This document shows positions 39,259 to 48,745 of a stretch of DNA of 64,000 nt, one piece after another. The notes beneath the pieces are model-generated. The model did no database searches and had not been told where the DNA came from. It was given only the letters and a program-made list of their open reading frames with translations. This DNA comes from Methylotenera sp. (GTDB lineage Bacteria; Pseudomonadota; Gammaproteobacteria; Burkholderiales; Methylophilaceae): positions 1-64,000 of the forward strand of contig JADGRO010000012.1 of the NCBI GenBank assembly GCA_017880905.1, written 5' to 3'. Positions within the stretch are counted from its first letter, which is position 1; the number at the start of each line of letters is the position of its first letter. The position numbers and the translations under genes were made by a program.

Positions 39259-40551
39259 TTATTTATTGCCGTATGTGACTGGTCGAAACTGTCCTAACAT
39301 TTCGCGTGTGACTAGCACCGTGCCTTTTTCTGAGACATAAAAACGCTTGCCATCGGCAACGGCATCAAAGCCGATTTCCATACCTTCGGGTATGTGCACA
39401 CCCTTATCAATCACTACGTTTTTAAGTTTTACATGACGATTGATCACCGCGTTAGGCAAAATAACCGCACCTTCAATATGACTAAAACTATGCACGCGAA
39501 CATTTGAAAATAAAACTGAACCGGTAACACGTGAGCCACTGATTAGACAACCGCCTGAAACCAATGAATCTGTGGCCTCGCCTCGCCTACCATCATCATT
39601 AAACACAAATTTTGCTGGTGGTAATTGTTCTTGATATGTCCATATCGGCCACACATTGTCGTACATATTAAGCTCTGGAATCACCCGTGTCAGCTCCATA
39701 TTGGCCGCCCAGTACGCATCTACTGTACCTACATCGCGCCAATAATGAAATCCACCTTTTGCCCCCACACAGCTATCGGCAAACCTGTGCGCATATACGC
39801 GTGCGCGCGAAATTAAATACGGAATCAAGTCGCCACCAAAATCATGGTTAGAGCTGTTATCCTCGGCATCACGCATTAATTGTTCGTACAAAAATTCTGC
39901 GTTAAATACGTAAATTCCCATACTGGCAAGCGCCTGAGTCGGGTCGTCTGGCATATGTTTTGGTTCGGCTGGTTTTTCGGCGAATTCAATGATTCTATCT
40001 TCCTTATCCACAGCCATCACGCCAAAACCAGTGGCGTCAAACAGTGGCACATTGATACAGGCTACTGTCATATCAGCGTTATTTCTCACGTGACACGCCA
40101 ACATTTGGCCGTAATCCATTTTATAAATATGGTCACCCGCCAAAATCACCACATATTGCGCTTGGCTCACGCGCAATATGTCTAGATTCTGATAAACCGC
40201 ATCGGCCGTGCCTTTGTACCAATCTTCGGTATCGCGCTGTTGCGAGGCAGGTAACAAATCTACGTATTCGTTAAATTCGCCACTTAAAAAGCTCCATCCG
40301 CGCTGAATATGCCGCATCAGGCTGTGCGATTTGTATTGTGTTACCACACCGACACGACGAATACCGGAATTAATGCAATTGGATAAAGGAAAATCGATAA
40401 TACGAAATTTGCCGCCAAACGGCACGGCTGGCTTGGCGCGTTGACTTGTTAAATCTTTCAAGCGGCTGCCCCGTCCACCTGCTAAAATCAGCGCAATAGA
40501 GTTTTTAGTGAGATTACTAACAAAGCGTGATGAGTTGACATCTTTTTCCAT
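39259..40551 (-). CDS. glgC: Glucose-1-phosphate adenylyltransferase GlgC
   Basis: A 430-residue ADP-glucose pyrophosphorylase. The N-terminal nucleotidyltransferase domain has L-A-G-G-R-G-S-R-L (about 23-31), [10 protein letters not shown], and a C-terminal left-handed beta helix from about residue 300. It makes ADP-glucose from ATP and glucose-1-phosphate, the committed step of glycogen synthesis, and the full length suggests allosteric control. It is first of the minus-strand series glgC-GH57-malQ-ROK, divergent from glgB across a 186-bp gap. Confidence 0.95.
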   Translation of the reverse strand: MEKDVNSSRFVSNLTKNSIALILAGGRGSRLKDLTSQRAKPAVPFGGKFRIIDFPLSNCINSGIRRVGVVTQYKSHSLMRHIQRGWSFLSGEFNEYVDLLPASQQRDTEDWYKGTADAVYQNLDILRVSQAQYVVILAGDHIYKMDYGQMLACHVRNNADMTVACINVPLFDATGFGVMAVDKEDRIIEFAEKPAEPKHMPDDPTQALASMGIYVFNAEFLYEQLMRDAEDNSSNHDFGGDLIPYLISRARVYAHRFADSCVGAKGGFHYWRDVGTVDAYWAANMELTRVIPELNMYDNVWPIWTYQEQLPPAKFVFNDDGRRGEATDSLVSGGCLISGSRVTGSVLFSNVRVHSFSHIEGAVILPNAVINRHVKLKNVVIDKGVHIPEGMEIGFDAVADGKRFYVSEKGTVLVTREMLGQFRPVTYGNK

Positions 40552-40674
40552 GATTATTCTCTCAAGTTAGCACCAACCAAACGTGAACAATGTTACATCA
40601 TTAGATATGACGACACATTTATGAAACAAACGCACAATACAGCGCTAAATCACATTATAGGCGCAATAAAGCGT

Positions 40675-40680
40675 TATAAT
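40675..40680 (+). promoter_or_regulatory. -10 box of glgB
   Basis: A perfect TATAAT lies in the glgC-glgB intergenic DNA and would give a leader of about 50 nt before the TTG start at 40738. No good -35 is seen upstream, so an activator may be needed. Confidence 0.4.
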
Positions 40681-40737
40681 CTACGCTAAAAATAACAATT
40701 TTATAACGTATTTATCACATCATTTAAGACTTACATT

Positions 40738-42909
40738 TTGACAACCGACCTTAAACAACTCAATTTAATTCTAAGCGCACAACATCATGACCCTTTTAAT
40801 TTTTTAGGGTTGCATGAAAAAGGCAAAAAAACCAATATTTTTCGTACATTTTTGCCAGATGCAAAAAATGCTTGGCTGAAAGTTGGCGCAGATTGGCTGC
40901 CGCTTGAAAAAACTCATCAAGACGGCTTATTTACTTGGCAAAGTAACACACGACCTAGCTCGCCGTGTTTGCTAAAAATTAAGTATGCCGGTGGAACTCA
41001 CGAAACACATGATGCTTACTCATTTATGCCTTTTATCACTGAAGATGAATTGCATTTATTTGGTCAAGGTCAGTTAAATCAGGCCTACAACACATTCGGA
41101 GCTCATGCGTGTGAGTTGCAAGGTATAGCAGGTGTGCGTTTTGCCGTGTGGGCGCCCAGTGCAGAACGTGTCAGTGTCGTAGGCGATTTTAACCGTTGGG
41201 ATGGCCGCGTGAATCCAATGCGCGTGCGTGGTGGCAGTGGCGTATGGGAGCTTTTTATTCCTAATCTGACCGCAGGAGATTTGTATAAATTCGAGATTCG
41301 CAATCGTAATACTGGCGCGATATTAACCAAGACAGATCCATACGCGCGCGAGTTTGAATTGCGCCCTGGCACCGCCTCTTATGTTACTTCAACAAAACAA
41401 TATCAATGGGAAAATCAAACATGGCTTAAGAACCGAGGTCAGCACGATTGGTTGCACGCCCCATTTAATTGCTACGAGGTGCATTTAGGCTCATGGCAGC
41501 GCAAAGAGGGTAATGAGTTACTTAGTTATCGTGAACTGGCCGAAAAACTTGTGCCTTATGTGAAAGAAATGGGCTATACGCACATTGAATTATTGCCGAT
41601 TACCGAGCATCCGCTCAATGAATCATGGGGTTACCAAACCACTGGCTATTTTGCTGTAACGAACAGATTCGGCACGCCCAATGATTTCAAATTTTTTGTA
41701 GATGCCTGTCACCAAGCCAATATTGGCGTTATTCTTGACTGGGTGCCAGGGCATTTCCCCAAAGATGATTGGGCACTGGCACGTTTTGATGGCAGCGCCT
41801 TGTACGAACACGAAGACCCAAGATTAGGCGAACACCAAGATTGGGGCACACTGATATTCAACTATGGTCGTAACGAGGTACGCAATTTTTTAATTGCCAA
41901 CGCCTATTTTTGGTTAAAAGAATTTCATATCGACGGTCTACGCGTAGATGCAGTCGCCTCCATGCTTTATCTGGATTACTCTCGCAAATCCGGTGAATGG
42001 CTACCGAACAAGTTTGGTGGACGTGAAAATTTAGAAGTAATTAATTTTATTAAGCAACTTAATACAATTATTCATCAGGATTTCCCCGGCGCACTTACAA
42101 TTGCAGAGGAATCTACTGCTTGGCCTGCAGTATCACGTCCCGTGTATTTAGGCGGTTTGGGTTTTAGCATGAAGTGGAATATGGGTTGGATGAACGATAC
42201 TTTGAGTTATATCGAAAACGACCCCGTGCATCGTAAATATCATCACGATAAGCTCACTTTTGGGCAGCTATATGCCTACTCTGAGAACTTTGTACTGCCG
42301 TTTTCGCACGATGAAGTAGTGCACGGTAAACATTCGCTTTTGGACAAAATGCCAGGCGATGCATGGCAAAAATTTGCCAATTTGCGGCTTTTATTTACGC
42401 TACAAATGACAAGTCCCGGCAAAAAACTCAATTTCATGGGTAACGAAATCGCGCAAGGTCTCGAGTGGAACGTAAATAGCAGCCTTGACTGGAATTTGCT
42501 CGAAATTGAGGCACACAAAGACATGCAGCGTCTTGTGCACGATTTAAATCATCAATATCTAACTACCAGCTGCCTGCATGATTTAGATTTTGAGCCGCAA
42601 GGTTTTGATTGGATTGACTGTCATGATTCCGATCAATCAATAATTAGCTTCATTAGACGTGCTCGCGATGGCAATTTTGCTATAATAGTGTTAAATTTTA
42701 CGCCAGTTCTACGGCATAATTACCGTATTGGCGTACCAAAAAGTGGTCAATACACTGAGATTTTTAATAGTGATGCCAACTATTACGGGGGGAGCAACCA
42801 AGGCAATGGCGCTGGGCTGCAAACGGAGACTGTTGCGTGGATGAACCACAAACAGTCATTGCTCATTACATTGCCGCCACTGGCCGGATTGATTATCAAG
42901 CCGAATTAA
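40738..42909 (+). CDS. glgB: 1,4-alpha-glucan branching enzyme GlgB
   Basis: A 723-residue GH13 enzyme, the usual length for GlgB. TTG at 40738 is the only start that leaves the N-terminal domain complete, so a rare start codon is used and expression may be low. The N-terminal CBM48 domain (about 100-200) has [11 protein letters not shown]. Catalytic residues are the Asp of [11 protein letters not shown] (about 401), the Glu of A-E-E-S-T-A-W-P, and F-S-H-D-E-V-V-H. It forms alpha-1,6 branches in glycogen. pgi follows after 52 bp. Confidence 0.95.
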   Translation: MTTDLKQLNLILSAQHHDPFNFLGLHEKGKKTNIFRTFLPDAKNAWLKVGADWLPLEKTHQDGLFTWQSNTRPSSPCLLKIKYAGGTHETHDAYSFMPFITEDELHLFGQGQLNQAYNTFGAHACELQGIAGVRFAVWAPSAERVSVVGDFNRWDGRVNPMRVRGGSGVWELFIPNLTAGDLYKFEIRNRNTGAILTKTDPYAREFELRPGTASYVTSTKQYQWENQTWLKNRGQHDWLHAPFNCYEVHLGSWQRKEGNELLSYRELAEKLVPYVKEMGYTHIELLPITEHPLNESWGYQTTGYFAVTNRFGTPNDFKFFVDACHQANIGVILDWVPGHFPKDDWALARFDGSALYEHEDPRLGEHQDWGTLIFNYGRNEVRNFLIANAYFWLKEFHIDGLRVDAVASMLYLDYSRKSGEWLPNKFGGRENLEVINFIKQLNTIIHQDFPGALTIAEESTAWPAVSRPVYLGGLGFSMKWNMGWMNDTLSYIENDPVHRKYHHDKLTFGQLYAYSENFVLPFSHDEVVHGKHSLLDKMPGDAWQKFANLRLLFTLQMTSPGKKLNFMGNEIAQGLEWNVNSSLDWNLLEIEAHKDMQRLVHDLNHQYLTTSCLHDLDFEPQGFDWIDCHDSDQSIISFIRRARDGNFAIIVLNFTPVLRHNYRIGVPKSGQYTEIFNSDANYYGGSNQGNGAGLQTETVAWMNHKQSLLITLPPLAGLIIKPN

Positions 42910-42961
42910 TATTAATAGCTAACATTAAATATAAATTATAACTTATTGTTTTAAATAATAA

Positions 42962-44614
42962 ATGACATCACTCACTCAATACCCAGTTTGGAATAAACTT
43001 TGTGAACATCAAAAAACCGTGGTGCCTTTGCACATGCGCGATTTGTTTGCCAATGACCCAAAACGCTTTGATAAATACAGCCTGAAATTTAAAGATTTAC
43101 TTTTAGATTACTCCAAACATCGCATTACCGATGAAACCCTACCGTTGTTGTTCCAGATGGCGCGCGAAGCCAATATCGAAAGCTGGCGCGACAAGATGTT
43201 TGCGGGTGAAAAAATCAACATTACCGAAAATCGCGCCGTGTTACACACCGCACTGCGTAACCGCGCCAATACACCGGTTTACGTAGATGGCAAAGATGTC
43301 ATGCCGGAAGTCAACGCCGTGCTCAAGCAAATGCGCGCGTTCACAACCAAAGTGCGTAGCGGCGATTGGAAAGGTTATTCTGGTAAACGCATTATCGACA
43401 TTGTGAATATTGGTATTGGCGGCTCAGATTTAGGTCCTGTAATGGCCTGTGGCGCACTTAAACCCTACGCTAGCCCCGGTCTAAACATTCACTTCGTGTC
43501 AAATATCGATGGCGCGCATTTGATGCTTGCGCTGGAGAAATGCAAGCCTGAAACCACACTATTTATCGTGGCTTCCAAAACCTTTACCACACAAGAAACC
43601 ATGACCAATGCGCTCTCTTCACGTACATGGTTTTTAGAATCCGCCAAAAATGATGCACACGTAGCCAAGCATTTTGTGGCGCTTTCTACCAACGCCAAAG
43701 CTGTAGCTGATTTCGGCATCGATACTGCTAACATGTTCGCGTTTTGGGATTGGGTCGGCGGCCGCTATTCATTATGGTCTGCCATCGGATTATCTATTGC
43801 CTTGTACGTGGGTATGGATAATTTTGAAGACATGCTTAGCGGCGGGCATGAAATGGATATGCATTTTAAAACCGCACCTCTTGAGAAAAATATGCCGGTG
43901 ATTATGGCTTTAATCGGCATTTGGTATAACAATTTCTTTCATGTCGATACCAATGCAATACTACCCTATGACCAAGGAATGGCACGTTTTCCGGCCTATA
44001 TGCAACAGGCGGACATGGAAAGTAACGGTAAATTTATTTGCCGCGATGGTAAGCGCGTGCAATACAAAACCGGCCCGGTGATTTGGGGCGAGGCTGGCAC
44101 CAATGGGCAGCATGCGTTTTACCAGCTCATTCACCAAGGCACGCAAATCGTGCCGGCTGACTTTTTAATGCCCGTGCATAGCCATTACGCCATCGGCAAA
44201 CACGGTTATGCGCATCACAAGATTTTGCTGGCCAATTTCTTGGCACAGACTCAGTCTTTAATGTTAGGGAAAACCAAGCAAGAAGCGCATGCAGAGCTTG
44301 AAAAACAAGGCTTAACTGGCAAAGCACTGGAAAATTTGCTGCCGCATAAAACCTTTGAAGGCAACCGTCCTACCACCTCTATTTTGTTCGACAAACTCAC
44401 GCCGAATACTTTAGGTAAATTGATTGCGCTGTACGAGCACAAAATATTCGTGCAAGGCATGATGTGGGATATCAACAGCTTCGACCAATGGGGTGTGGAA
44501 TATGGCAAACAAATCGCCCAGCAAATCTTGCCGCAACTCACCAGCGACGAGGTGGTGAGCAACTATGACAGCTCGACGAATGGCTTGATTAATCACACCA
44601 AGCAGTTGCGATAA
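42962..44614 (+). CDS. pgi: Glucose-6-phosphate isomerase
   Basis: A 550-residue phosphoglucose isomerase of full length. Signatures are [10 protein letters not shown] (about 145-154), the Glu of [10 protein letters not shown], and [10 protein letters not shown] near the C-terminus with the base region. It interconverts glucose-6-phosphate and fructose-6-phosphate, which links glycogen to the ribulose-monophosphate or glycolytic pool. A methylotroph would use it to turn formaldehyde-derived fructose-6-phosphate into storage glycogen. Confidence 0.96.
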   Translation: MTSLTQYPVWNKLCEHQKTVVPLHMRDLFANDPKRFDKYSLKFKDLLLDYSKHRITDETLPLLFQMAREANIESWRDKMFAGEKINITENRAVLHTALRNRANTPVYVDGKDVMPEVNAVLKQMRAFTTKVRSGDWKGYSGKRIIDIVNIGIGGSDLGPVMACGALKPYASPGLNIHFVSNIDGAHLMLALEKCKPETTLFIVASKTFTTQETMTNALSSRTWFLESAKNDAHVAKHFVALSTNAKAVADFGIDTANMFAFWDWVGGRYSLWSAIGLSIALYVGMDNFEDMLSGGHEMDMHFKTAPLEKNMPVIMALIGIWYNNFFHVDTNAILPYDQGMARFPAYMQQADMESNGKFICRDGKRVQYKTGPVIWGEAGTNGQHAFYQLIHQGTQIVPADFLMPVHSHYAIGKHGYAHHKILLANFLAQTQSLMLGKTKQEAHAELEKQGLTGKALENLLPHKTFEGNRPTTSILFDKLTPNTLGKLIALYEHKIFVQGMMWDINSFDQWGVEYGKQIAQQILPQLTSDEVVSNYDSSTNGLINHTKQLR

Positions 44615-44751
44615 TTCGATAAATACATGTCCTAAGAGCCGCATAGATATTAGGTTGCAGAGCACATATGTTTCGTACTTTTATTGAGAAAGTAAAGGCT
44701 TGTAGGCTGGGTAACTTGTTCTCACCCTTCTTAGCTAACTAAGGAAATTTC

Positions 44752-45207
44752 GTGAAAAAACAGATGCTAATCGTTAAAGGGACTGGTAATGTTGGAAAGA
44801 GCACAGCAGTTAAAACAGCATTTGAACGTGTACTTAATTCAATTCTTAAAAAGCTAGTACCAACAAGCGTCAAGTACTTATATCTAACAAATCGTGAAGT
44901 TGCTGCGGCGATTCAAGTTGGGACATCAACAGTTTATATCTCAACTCGTGGGGGCAACAAGAAAGAAGTAAAGCGAGCACTTTCCTTTTTTTCCCAAGAA
45001 AAATGCAAAGTCGTGATTTGCGCTACCCGGTCTAATGGCGACCCATACAAAGCTGCGCGAGAATTTGCTCATCTCAACCTGAATATTGAAGAACCAGTAG
45101 AATTTCCCAAGACATCCGAGAACGACGAGAGCAAGCGAACTCTTACAGACCTAGCCTTTGCCAAAAAAATACATAGTTGGGCAACAAAGGCAATCAAAAC
45201 CACCTGA
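44752..45207 (+). CDS. Small P-loop protein of unknown function
   Basis: A 151-residue protein starting at GTG 44752, supported by AAGGA 7 nt upstream. The N-terminal V-K-G-T-G-N-V-G-K-S-T matches a Walker A P-loop (G-x4-G-K-S-T), and V-V-I-C-A-T-R-S near residue 90 resembles a Walker B strand without the acidic residue. The rest is basic and helical. I do not recognise a named family. It stands alone between pgi and sppA after a 137-bp gap. It could be a recent arrival. Confidence 0.65.
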   Translation: MKKQMLIVKGTGNVGKSTAVKTAFERVLNSILKKLVPTSVKYLYLTNREVAAAIQVGTSTVYISTRGGNKKEVKRALSFFSQEKCKVVICATRSNGDPYKAAREFAHLNLNIEEPVEFPKTSENDESKRTLTDLAFAKKIHSWATKAIKTT

Positions 45208-45216
45208 TTCTGAGAG

Positions 45217-46173
45217 CTATCTCAACTGCAAGCCTTTTGTCATTGCATCGAGCCCAATCGATTTCGCCATACTCGCACCTAACTTCTTGGCGAAACGGTC
45301 CACCACCGTTTCTTTGTTAGTGTAGTCAACAATGTCTTCTTGCTTTATCACTTCTCGCGCAACATAGTCGGCGCTGCCAAGCGCATCGGCAAGGCCGAGC
45401 TTAATACTTTGATCACCACTCCAAAACAAGCCGCTGAATATTTCCGGTGTTTCTTTTAGTCTGCTACCGCGGCCTAGTCTTACCACGTTTTTAAATTGCT
45501 CGTGCACTTCGTTCAACATGCTTTGCGCAAATGCTTGCTGTTTTGGGTTGACAGGTGAAAATGGGTCTAGCATGCCTTTATTTTCGCCAGCCGTCATTAA
45601 ACGACGCTCTACACCGACTTTTTTCATCACTTCGGTAAAGCCGTAGCCATCCATCAGCACGCCGATTGAGCCGACAATACTGGCTTTATCCACATAGATT
45701 TTATCAGTCGCAACGGCAATGTAATAACCACCCGACGCGCATATATCCTCCACCACACCATACACGGGAATTTTAGGGTGTAATTTCTTTTGGCGCATGA
45801 TTTCGTCATTGATAATACCCGCCTGCACCGGGCTGCCACCAGGCGTGTTAAAGCGCAGAATAATGCCCTTGGTTCCAGAGTTACCATAAGCATCTTGCAA
45901 ACTACTGATAACAGAGTCAGCATTTACTTCACCACCCGCCTCAATCACGCCATTGATATCGATTAAAGCCGTGTGCGGGGTGGTAACGTTTTTAGCACCA
46001 AACCAACTTAAGGCCAGAACCAATAGTATAAAAAGATAGATAAAAGTGAGAGATTTAAAAAATATACTCCAGCGACGTGCTGCCTTCTGCTCTTTTAAGC
46101 CAGAAAGCGCCAGCTTTTCGATAGTTTGCTGTTGCCAATTGCTGTTGTCTTGTGGATTAGCTTGTTCTGCCAT
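45217..46173 (-). CDS. sppA: Signal peptide peptidase SppA-type protease (S49)
   Basis: A 318-residue membrane-anchored serine protease of the short (single-domain) SppA class. One transmembrane helix is at about 45-65. The nucleophile is the Ser of C-A-S-G-G-Y-Y (about residue 149) and the general base is the Lys in A-G-E-N-K-G-M-L-D-P. S-I-V-G-S-I-G-V is the conserved strand beside the active site. It degrades cleaved signal peptides in the membrane. It follows the Rieske gene after 10 bp in the rluC-HAD-Rieske-sppA series. Confidence 0.9.
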   Translation of the reverse strand: MAEQANPQDNSNWQQQTIEKLALSGLKEQKAARRWSIFFKSLTFIYLFILLVLALSWFGAKNVTTPHTALIDINGVIEAGGEVNADSVISSLQDAYGNSGTKGIILRFNTPGGSPVQAGIINDEIMRQKKLHPKIPVYGVVEDICASGGYYIAVATDKIYVDKASIVGSIGVLMDGYGFTEVMKKVGVERRLMTAGENKGMLDPFSPVNPKQQAFAQSMLNEVHEQFKNVVRLGRGSRLKETPEIFSGLFWSGDQSIKLGLADALGSADYVAREVIKQEDIVDYTNKETVVDRFAKKLGASMAKSIGLDAMTKGLQLR

Positions 46174-46183
46174 TTAAGTTTCC

Positions 46184-46558
46184 CTATTTAATTTTATGGT
46201 GTAATTTATGCAGTTGGTCAATATGTATCGTGATTTGGTGATTTTGCTCTGTTACTGGCAGTGCTTGCAAGCTTTTTCCTTTGCATGGCCCCATGATGCA
46301 GTGGCCAGTATCAGGCTGATAGTGTGCGCCATGTGTGGCACAAATCAAGTAATCTTTACTCACCGTAAAAAATTCGCCCTGATTCCAATCCAATTCAACC
46401 GGCACATGCGCGCATTGATTGATGTAAGCATGCGCCTTGCCGTGATAGCGCACCACAAAACCGGTGGCGAATTCGCCTAACGCTGGCAGTGCAAAGCGCA
46501 AACCCAGAGATTTTTCGTGCAAATCGCGCGCGTCCAACACAATAGTATTGCTAAGCAT
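46184..46558 (-). CDS. Rieske [2Fe-2S] domain protein
   Basis: A 124-residue soluble Rieske ferredoxin-like protein. The cluster ligands are C-A-H in N-Q-C-A-H-V-P and C-A-T-H in I-C-A-T-H-G-A-H-Y, the normal C-x-H and C-x2-H pairs. No membrane anchor or oxygenase domain is present. Its partner and role are unknown. The gene is conserved beside rluC and a HAD phosphatase in betaproteobacteria, and here it overlaps the HAD gene end by 8 bp. Confidence 0.9.
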   Translation of the reverse strand: MLSNTIVLDARDLHEKSLGLRFALPALGEFATGFVVRYHGKAHAYINQCAHVPVELDWNQGEFFTVSKDYLICATHGAHYQPDTGHCIMGPCKGKSLQALPVTEQNHQITIHIDQLHKLHHKIK

Positions 46559-47207
46559 GTGCCAATAACCACGCGCTTAAGTCTTTAAATTGATGGAACA
46601 TTTCGATGCTATTATACGCTGATAATTTGTCGTGCGATTGTGCGCCAAACGTCACCGCCACCGCTTGCACACTGGCATTTTGCGCCATTTGCAAATCGTA
46701 ACTGGTATCACCTATCATCAATGTGCGCTCTGGCGTTGCTACACACGTGTCCATAATTTCATCCAGCATTTGCGGATGCGGTTTAGAAAAACATTCATCA
46801 ATGGTACGCGTGGTGTGAAAAAAATTGCCCAAACCACAATGCTGCAACGCCAAATTAAGCCCGCGCCTGCCCTTACCCGTTGCCACGGCCAGCTTAAAGC
46901 CGCGCCTATTCAGTTCGATAATGGTGTCTTTTGCACCCGCAAACAACGGAATAGCCTGCTCACCCGCGTAATAATTGGCTGTATATTGCAAAGCCAAAGC
47001 TTGCGCTTTATCGGTAGGCAAATCGCCATATAGCGCATGGATAGACTCGCGCAAACCAAGCCCGATAATATTGCTTGCCGCCTTTGGGTCTAGCGCAGGC
47101 AAGCCCACCTGTTCTGCTGCTTGCACGATTGCGTTGGTAATCATGCCAGTGGAATCGGCCAGCGTGCCATCCCAATCCCACACGATTAAATCAAACTTCT
47201 TTTCCAT
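46551..47207 (-). CDS. HAD hydrolase subfamily IA (phosphoglycolate phosphatase-like)
   Basis: A 218-residue HAD phosphatase. Motif I is W-D-W-D-G-T-L near residue 11; the usual F-D-x-D-G is W-D-W-D-G here, but both Asp residues are present. Motif II is A-T-G-K-G, and motif III is I-G-D-T-S-Y-D. The helical C1 cap places it with Gph-type enzymes. It is probably a housecleaning phosphatase for phosphoglycolate or a related small molecule. Its ATG overlaps the rluC stop (TAATG), so it is co-translated with rluC. Confidence 0.88.
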   Translation of the reverse strand: MEKKFDLIVWDWDGTLADSTGMITNAIVQAAEQVGLPALDPKAASNIIGLGLRESIHALYGDLPTDKAQALALQYTANYYAGEQAIPLFAGAKDTIIELNRRGFKLAVATGKGRRGLNLALQHCGLGNFFHTTRTIDECFSKPHPQMLDEIMDTCVATPERTLMIGDTSYDLQMAQNASVQAVAVTFGAQSHDKLSAYNSIEMFHQFKDLSAWLLAHA

Positions 47208-48202
47208 TATTTTGTTTCTAACTTCACTAATGTTAATTTTTCAGTAAATTTTTGTAACTCCGGAGGCAAAAGCGCAATTAACTTGAGTTGTACGTTTGAG
47301 ATCGGATGCCGCAAATTCGTTTCAGCCGAATGTAAAAACATGCGCTTTAATCCTTTTTTTACCAAAGATTTGTTGAGCGTAAAATCGCCATACTTATCGT
47401 CTCCGACAATGGGAAAGCCCAAATGTGCCAATTGCACCCTTAATTGATGCGTACGGCCTGTAATAAGTTGCGCTTCCAATAAACTAAACCCGGCAAAATT
47501 CTGTTTTAAATAGAAAATGGTTTCAGAATGTTGCGCCTCGTCGTATTTATCTTTTGATTTGTCTACCACGACATTGACGCGCCGCTCGCCACTGGGCAAC
47601 ACGTATTTCTGTAAATCTAAAGTCACGCGTTTCTTTTTTTCAATCCACTCGCCTGCAACCAGCATGACATAACGTTTATCGGTTTGATTGTTACGAATTG
47701 CCTCATGCAAAGCCACTAATGCTGAGCGTTTTTTAGCCAGCATCAGCACGCCGGAGGTTTCGCGGTCCAGCCGATGCACAAGCTCTAAAAATTTGGCTTT
47801 CGGGCGCTCCATTCTGAGTTGTTCTATCACTCCCCTGCTCACGCCGCTACCGCCATGCACGGCAAAACCAGCGGGTTTATCAATGACCAACAAAACTTCA
47901 TCCTCAAAAATAATGTGCTTTTCTAATTGTGAAGTCGCTGGTGCGCTTGTAATTTCTTTTTTGCTGGCAGCAACACGTATTGGCGGCACACGCACTGTAT
48001 CACCTATATTCAGTTTATAAGAGGCATCAATGCGGCCTTTATTCACACGCACCTCGCCACTACGCAAAATGCGGTAAATATGGCTTTTTGGTACGCCTTT
48101 AAGCGTTTTAGCAAGAAAATTATCGATGCGCTGACCTTCACTCGCTTCGTCTATAGTCAAGTTAGCCGCTGCATGTGCGCCTATTGTATTATATTGCATC
48201 AT
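47207..48202 (-). CDS. rluC: 23S rRNA pseudouridine synthase RluC
   Basis: A 331-residue pseudouridine synthase. The N-terminal S4 RNA-binding domain (about 20-80) has R-I-D-N-F-L-A-K and Y-R-I-L-R-S-G-E-V-R-V-N. The catalytic domain carries H-R-L-D-R-E-T-S-G-V-L, with the nucleophile Asp, and G-R-T-H-Q-L-R-V-Q-L. It makes pseudouridine in 23S rRNA (955, 2504, 2580 in E. coli numbering). It diverges from rne across a 543-bp gap, an arrangement also seen in E. coli. Confidence 0.92.
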   Translation of the reverse strand: MMQYNTIGAHAAANLTIDEASEGQRIDNFLAKTLKGVPKSHIYRILRSGEVRVNKGRIDASYKLNIGDTVRVPPIRVAASKKEITSAPATSQLEKHIIFEDEVLLVIDKPAGFAVHGGSGVSRGVIEQLRMERPKAKFLELVHRLDRETSGVLMLAKKRSALVALHEAIRNNQTDKRYVMLVAGEWIEKKKRVTLDLQKYVLPSGERRVNVVVDKSKDKYDEAQHSETIFYLKQNFAGFSLLEAQLITGRTHQLRVQLAHLGFPIVGDDKYGDFTLNKSLVKKGLKRMFLHSAETNLRHPISNVQLKLIALLPPELQKFTEKLTLVKLETK

Positions 48203-48519
48203 AAATTTTGCTTAACATAACTTTGCTTAAAAGTGTGAATACGCCTATACTTCTCTGTGTTGTTGAATTTAATTGCTAAAAGCAATTCGACACAAAAAAC
48301 ATGACCAAAAATTTTGGTTACACTGTATAAGTTGGTTACACAATATTTTGGCTAATAACGCTCGCCATATTTTAAAGTAGCGATAAAAGAATTGCGCTCT
48401 AGTTGCCGCAGACAAAATAAAACATAAGTGCGACTAAAGTTACTGAAGATAGAATTTTAACGGATTTATGCCACTTGTTGGCGTAAGTTGATGATTGTAG
48501 CAACACATTTAAATCATGC

Positions 48520-48549
48520 TGCATAGTGCATCAAACCTTGCACTATGCA
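48520..48549 (+). other. Perfect 11-bp hairpin in the rne leader
   Basis: The arms TGCATAGTGCA and TGCACTATGCA are fully complementary, with an 8-nt loop TCAAACCT. There is no T-run, so it is not a terminator. The position, about 200 nt before the rne start, suits a structural element of the leader RNA such as the RNase E feedback hairpin, or a protein-binding palindrome. Confidence 0.6.
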
Positions 48550-48652
48550 ATACAGGCCTTTAAACACGCGCCTTGCAAGAAATTTAACTGCTACACATTG
48601 CCGTGCTATTTATTTAGTGCGAGCTTAAACGCTATGCTTATAGGCTATTTAT

Positions 48653-48673
48653 AGATTTTTTAATTAAAAATCT
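48653..48673 (+). other. AT-rich 8-bp hairpin before rne
   Basis: The arms AGATTTTT and AAAAATCT pair around a TAATT loop, about 75 nt before the rne start. It is weak in stability. It could be an RNase E-accessible single-strand/hairpin element or a promoter-region palindrome. Confidence 0.35.
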
Positions 48674-48745
48674 TCCAAATGTGCCATCCTTCAGGGCTTT
48701 AGTACACTGTCAAAAAGTCTGCCCGCCAGAGCGTGGGAGCACACA

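Larger units (their letters stand above)
48203..48745. promoter_or_regulatory. rluC-rne intergenic region: structured rne leader
   Basis: There is no gene in this 543-bp gap. It holds several symmetric elements, read 5' to 3' on the plus strand: a 7-bp hairpin at 48271-48287 (AATTGCT/AGCAATT), a near-palindrome A-C-C-A-A-A-A with T-T-T-T-G-G-T at 48304-48318, a 10-bp direct repeat T-T-G-G-T-T-A-C-A-C at 48314 and 48332, a perfect 11-bp hairpin at 48520-48549, and an 8-bp hairpin at 48653-48673. rne in E. coli has a long leader whose hairpins let RNase E regulate its own message; the same is likely here. Confidence 0.55.
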
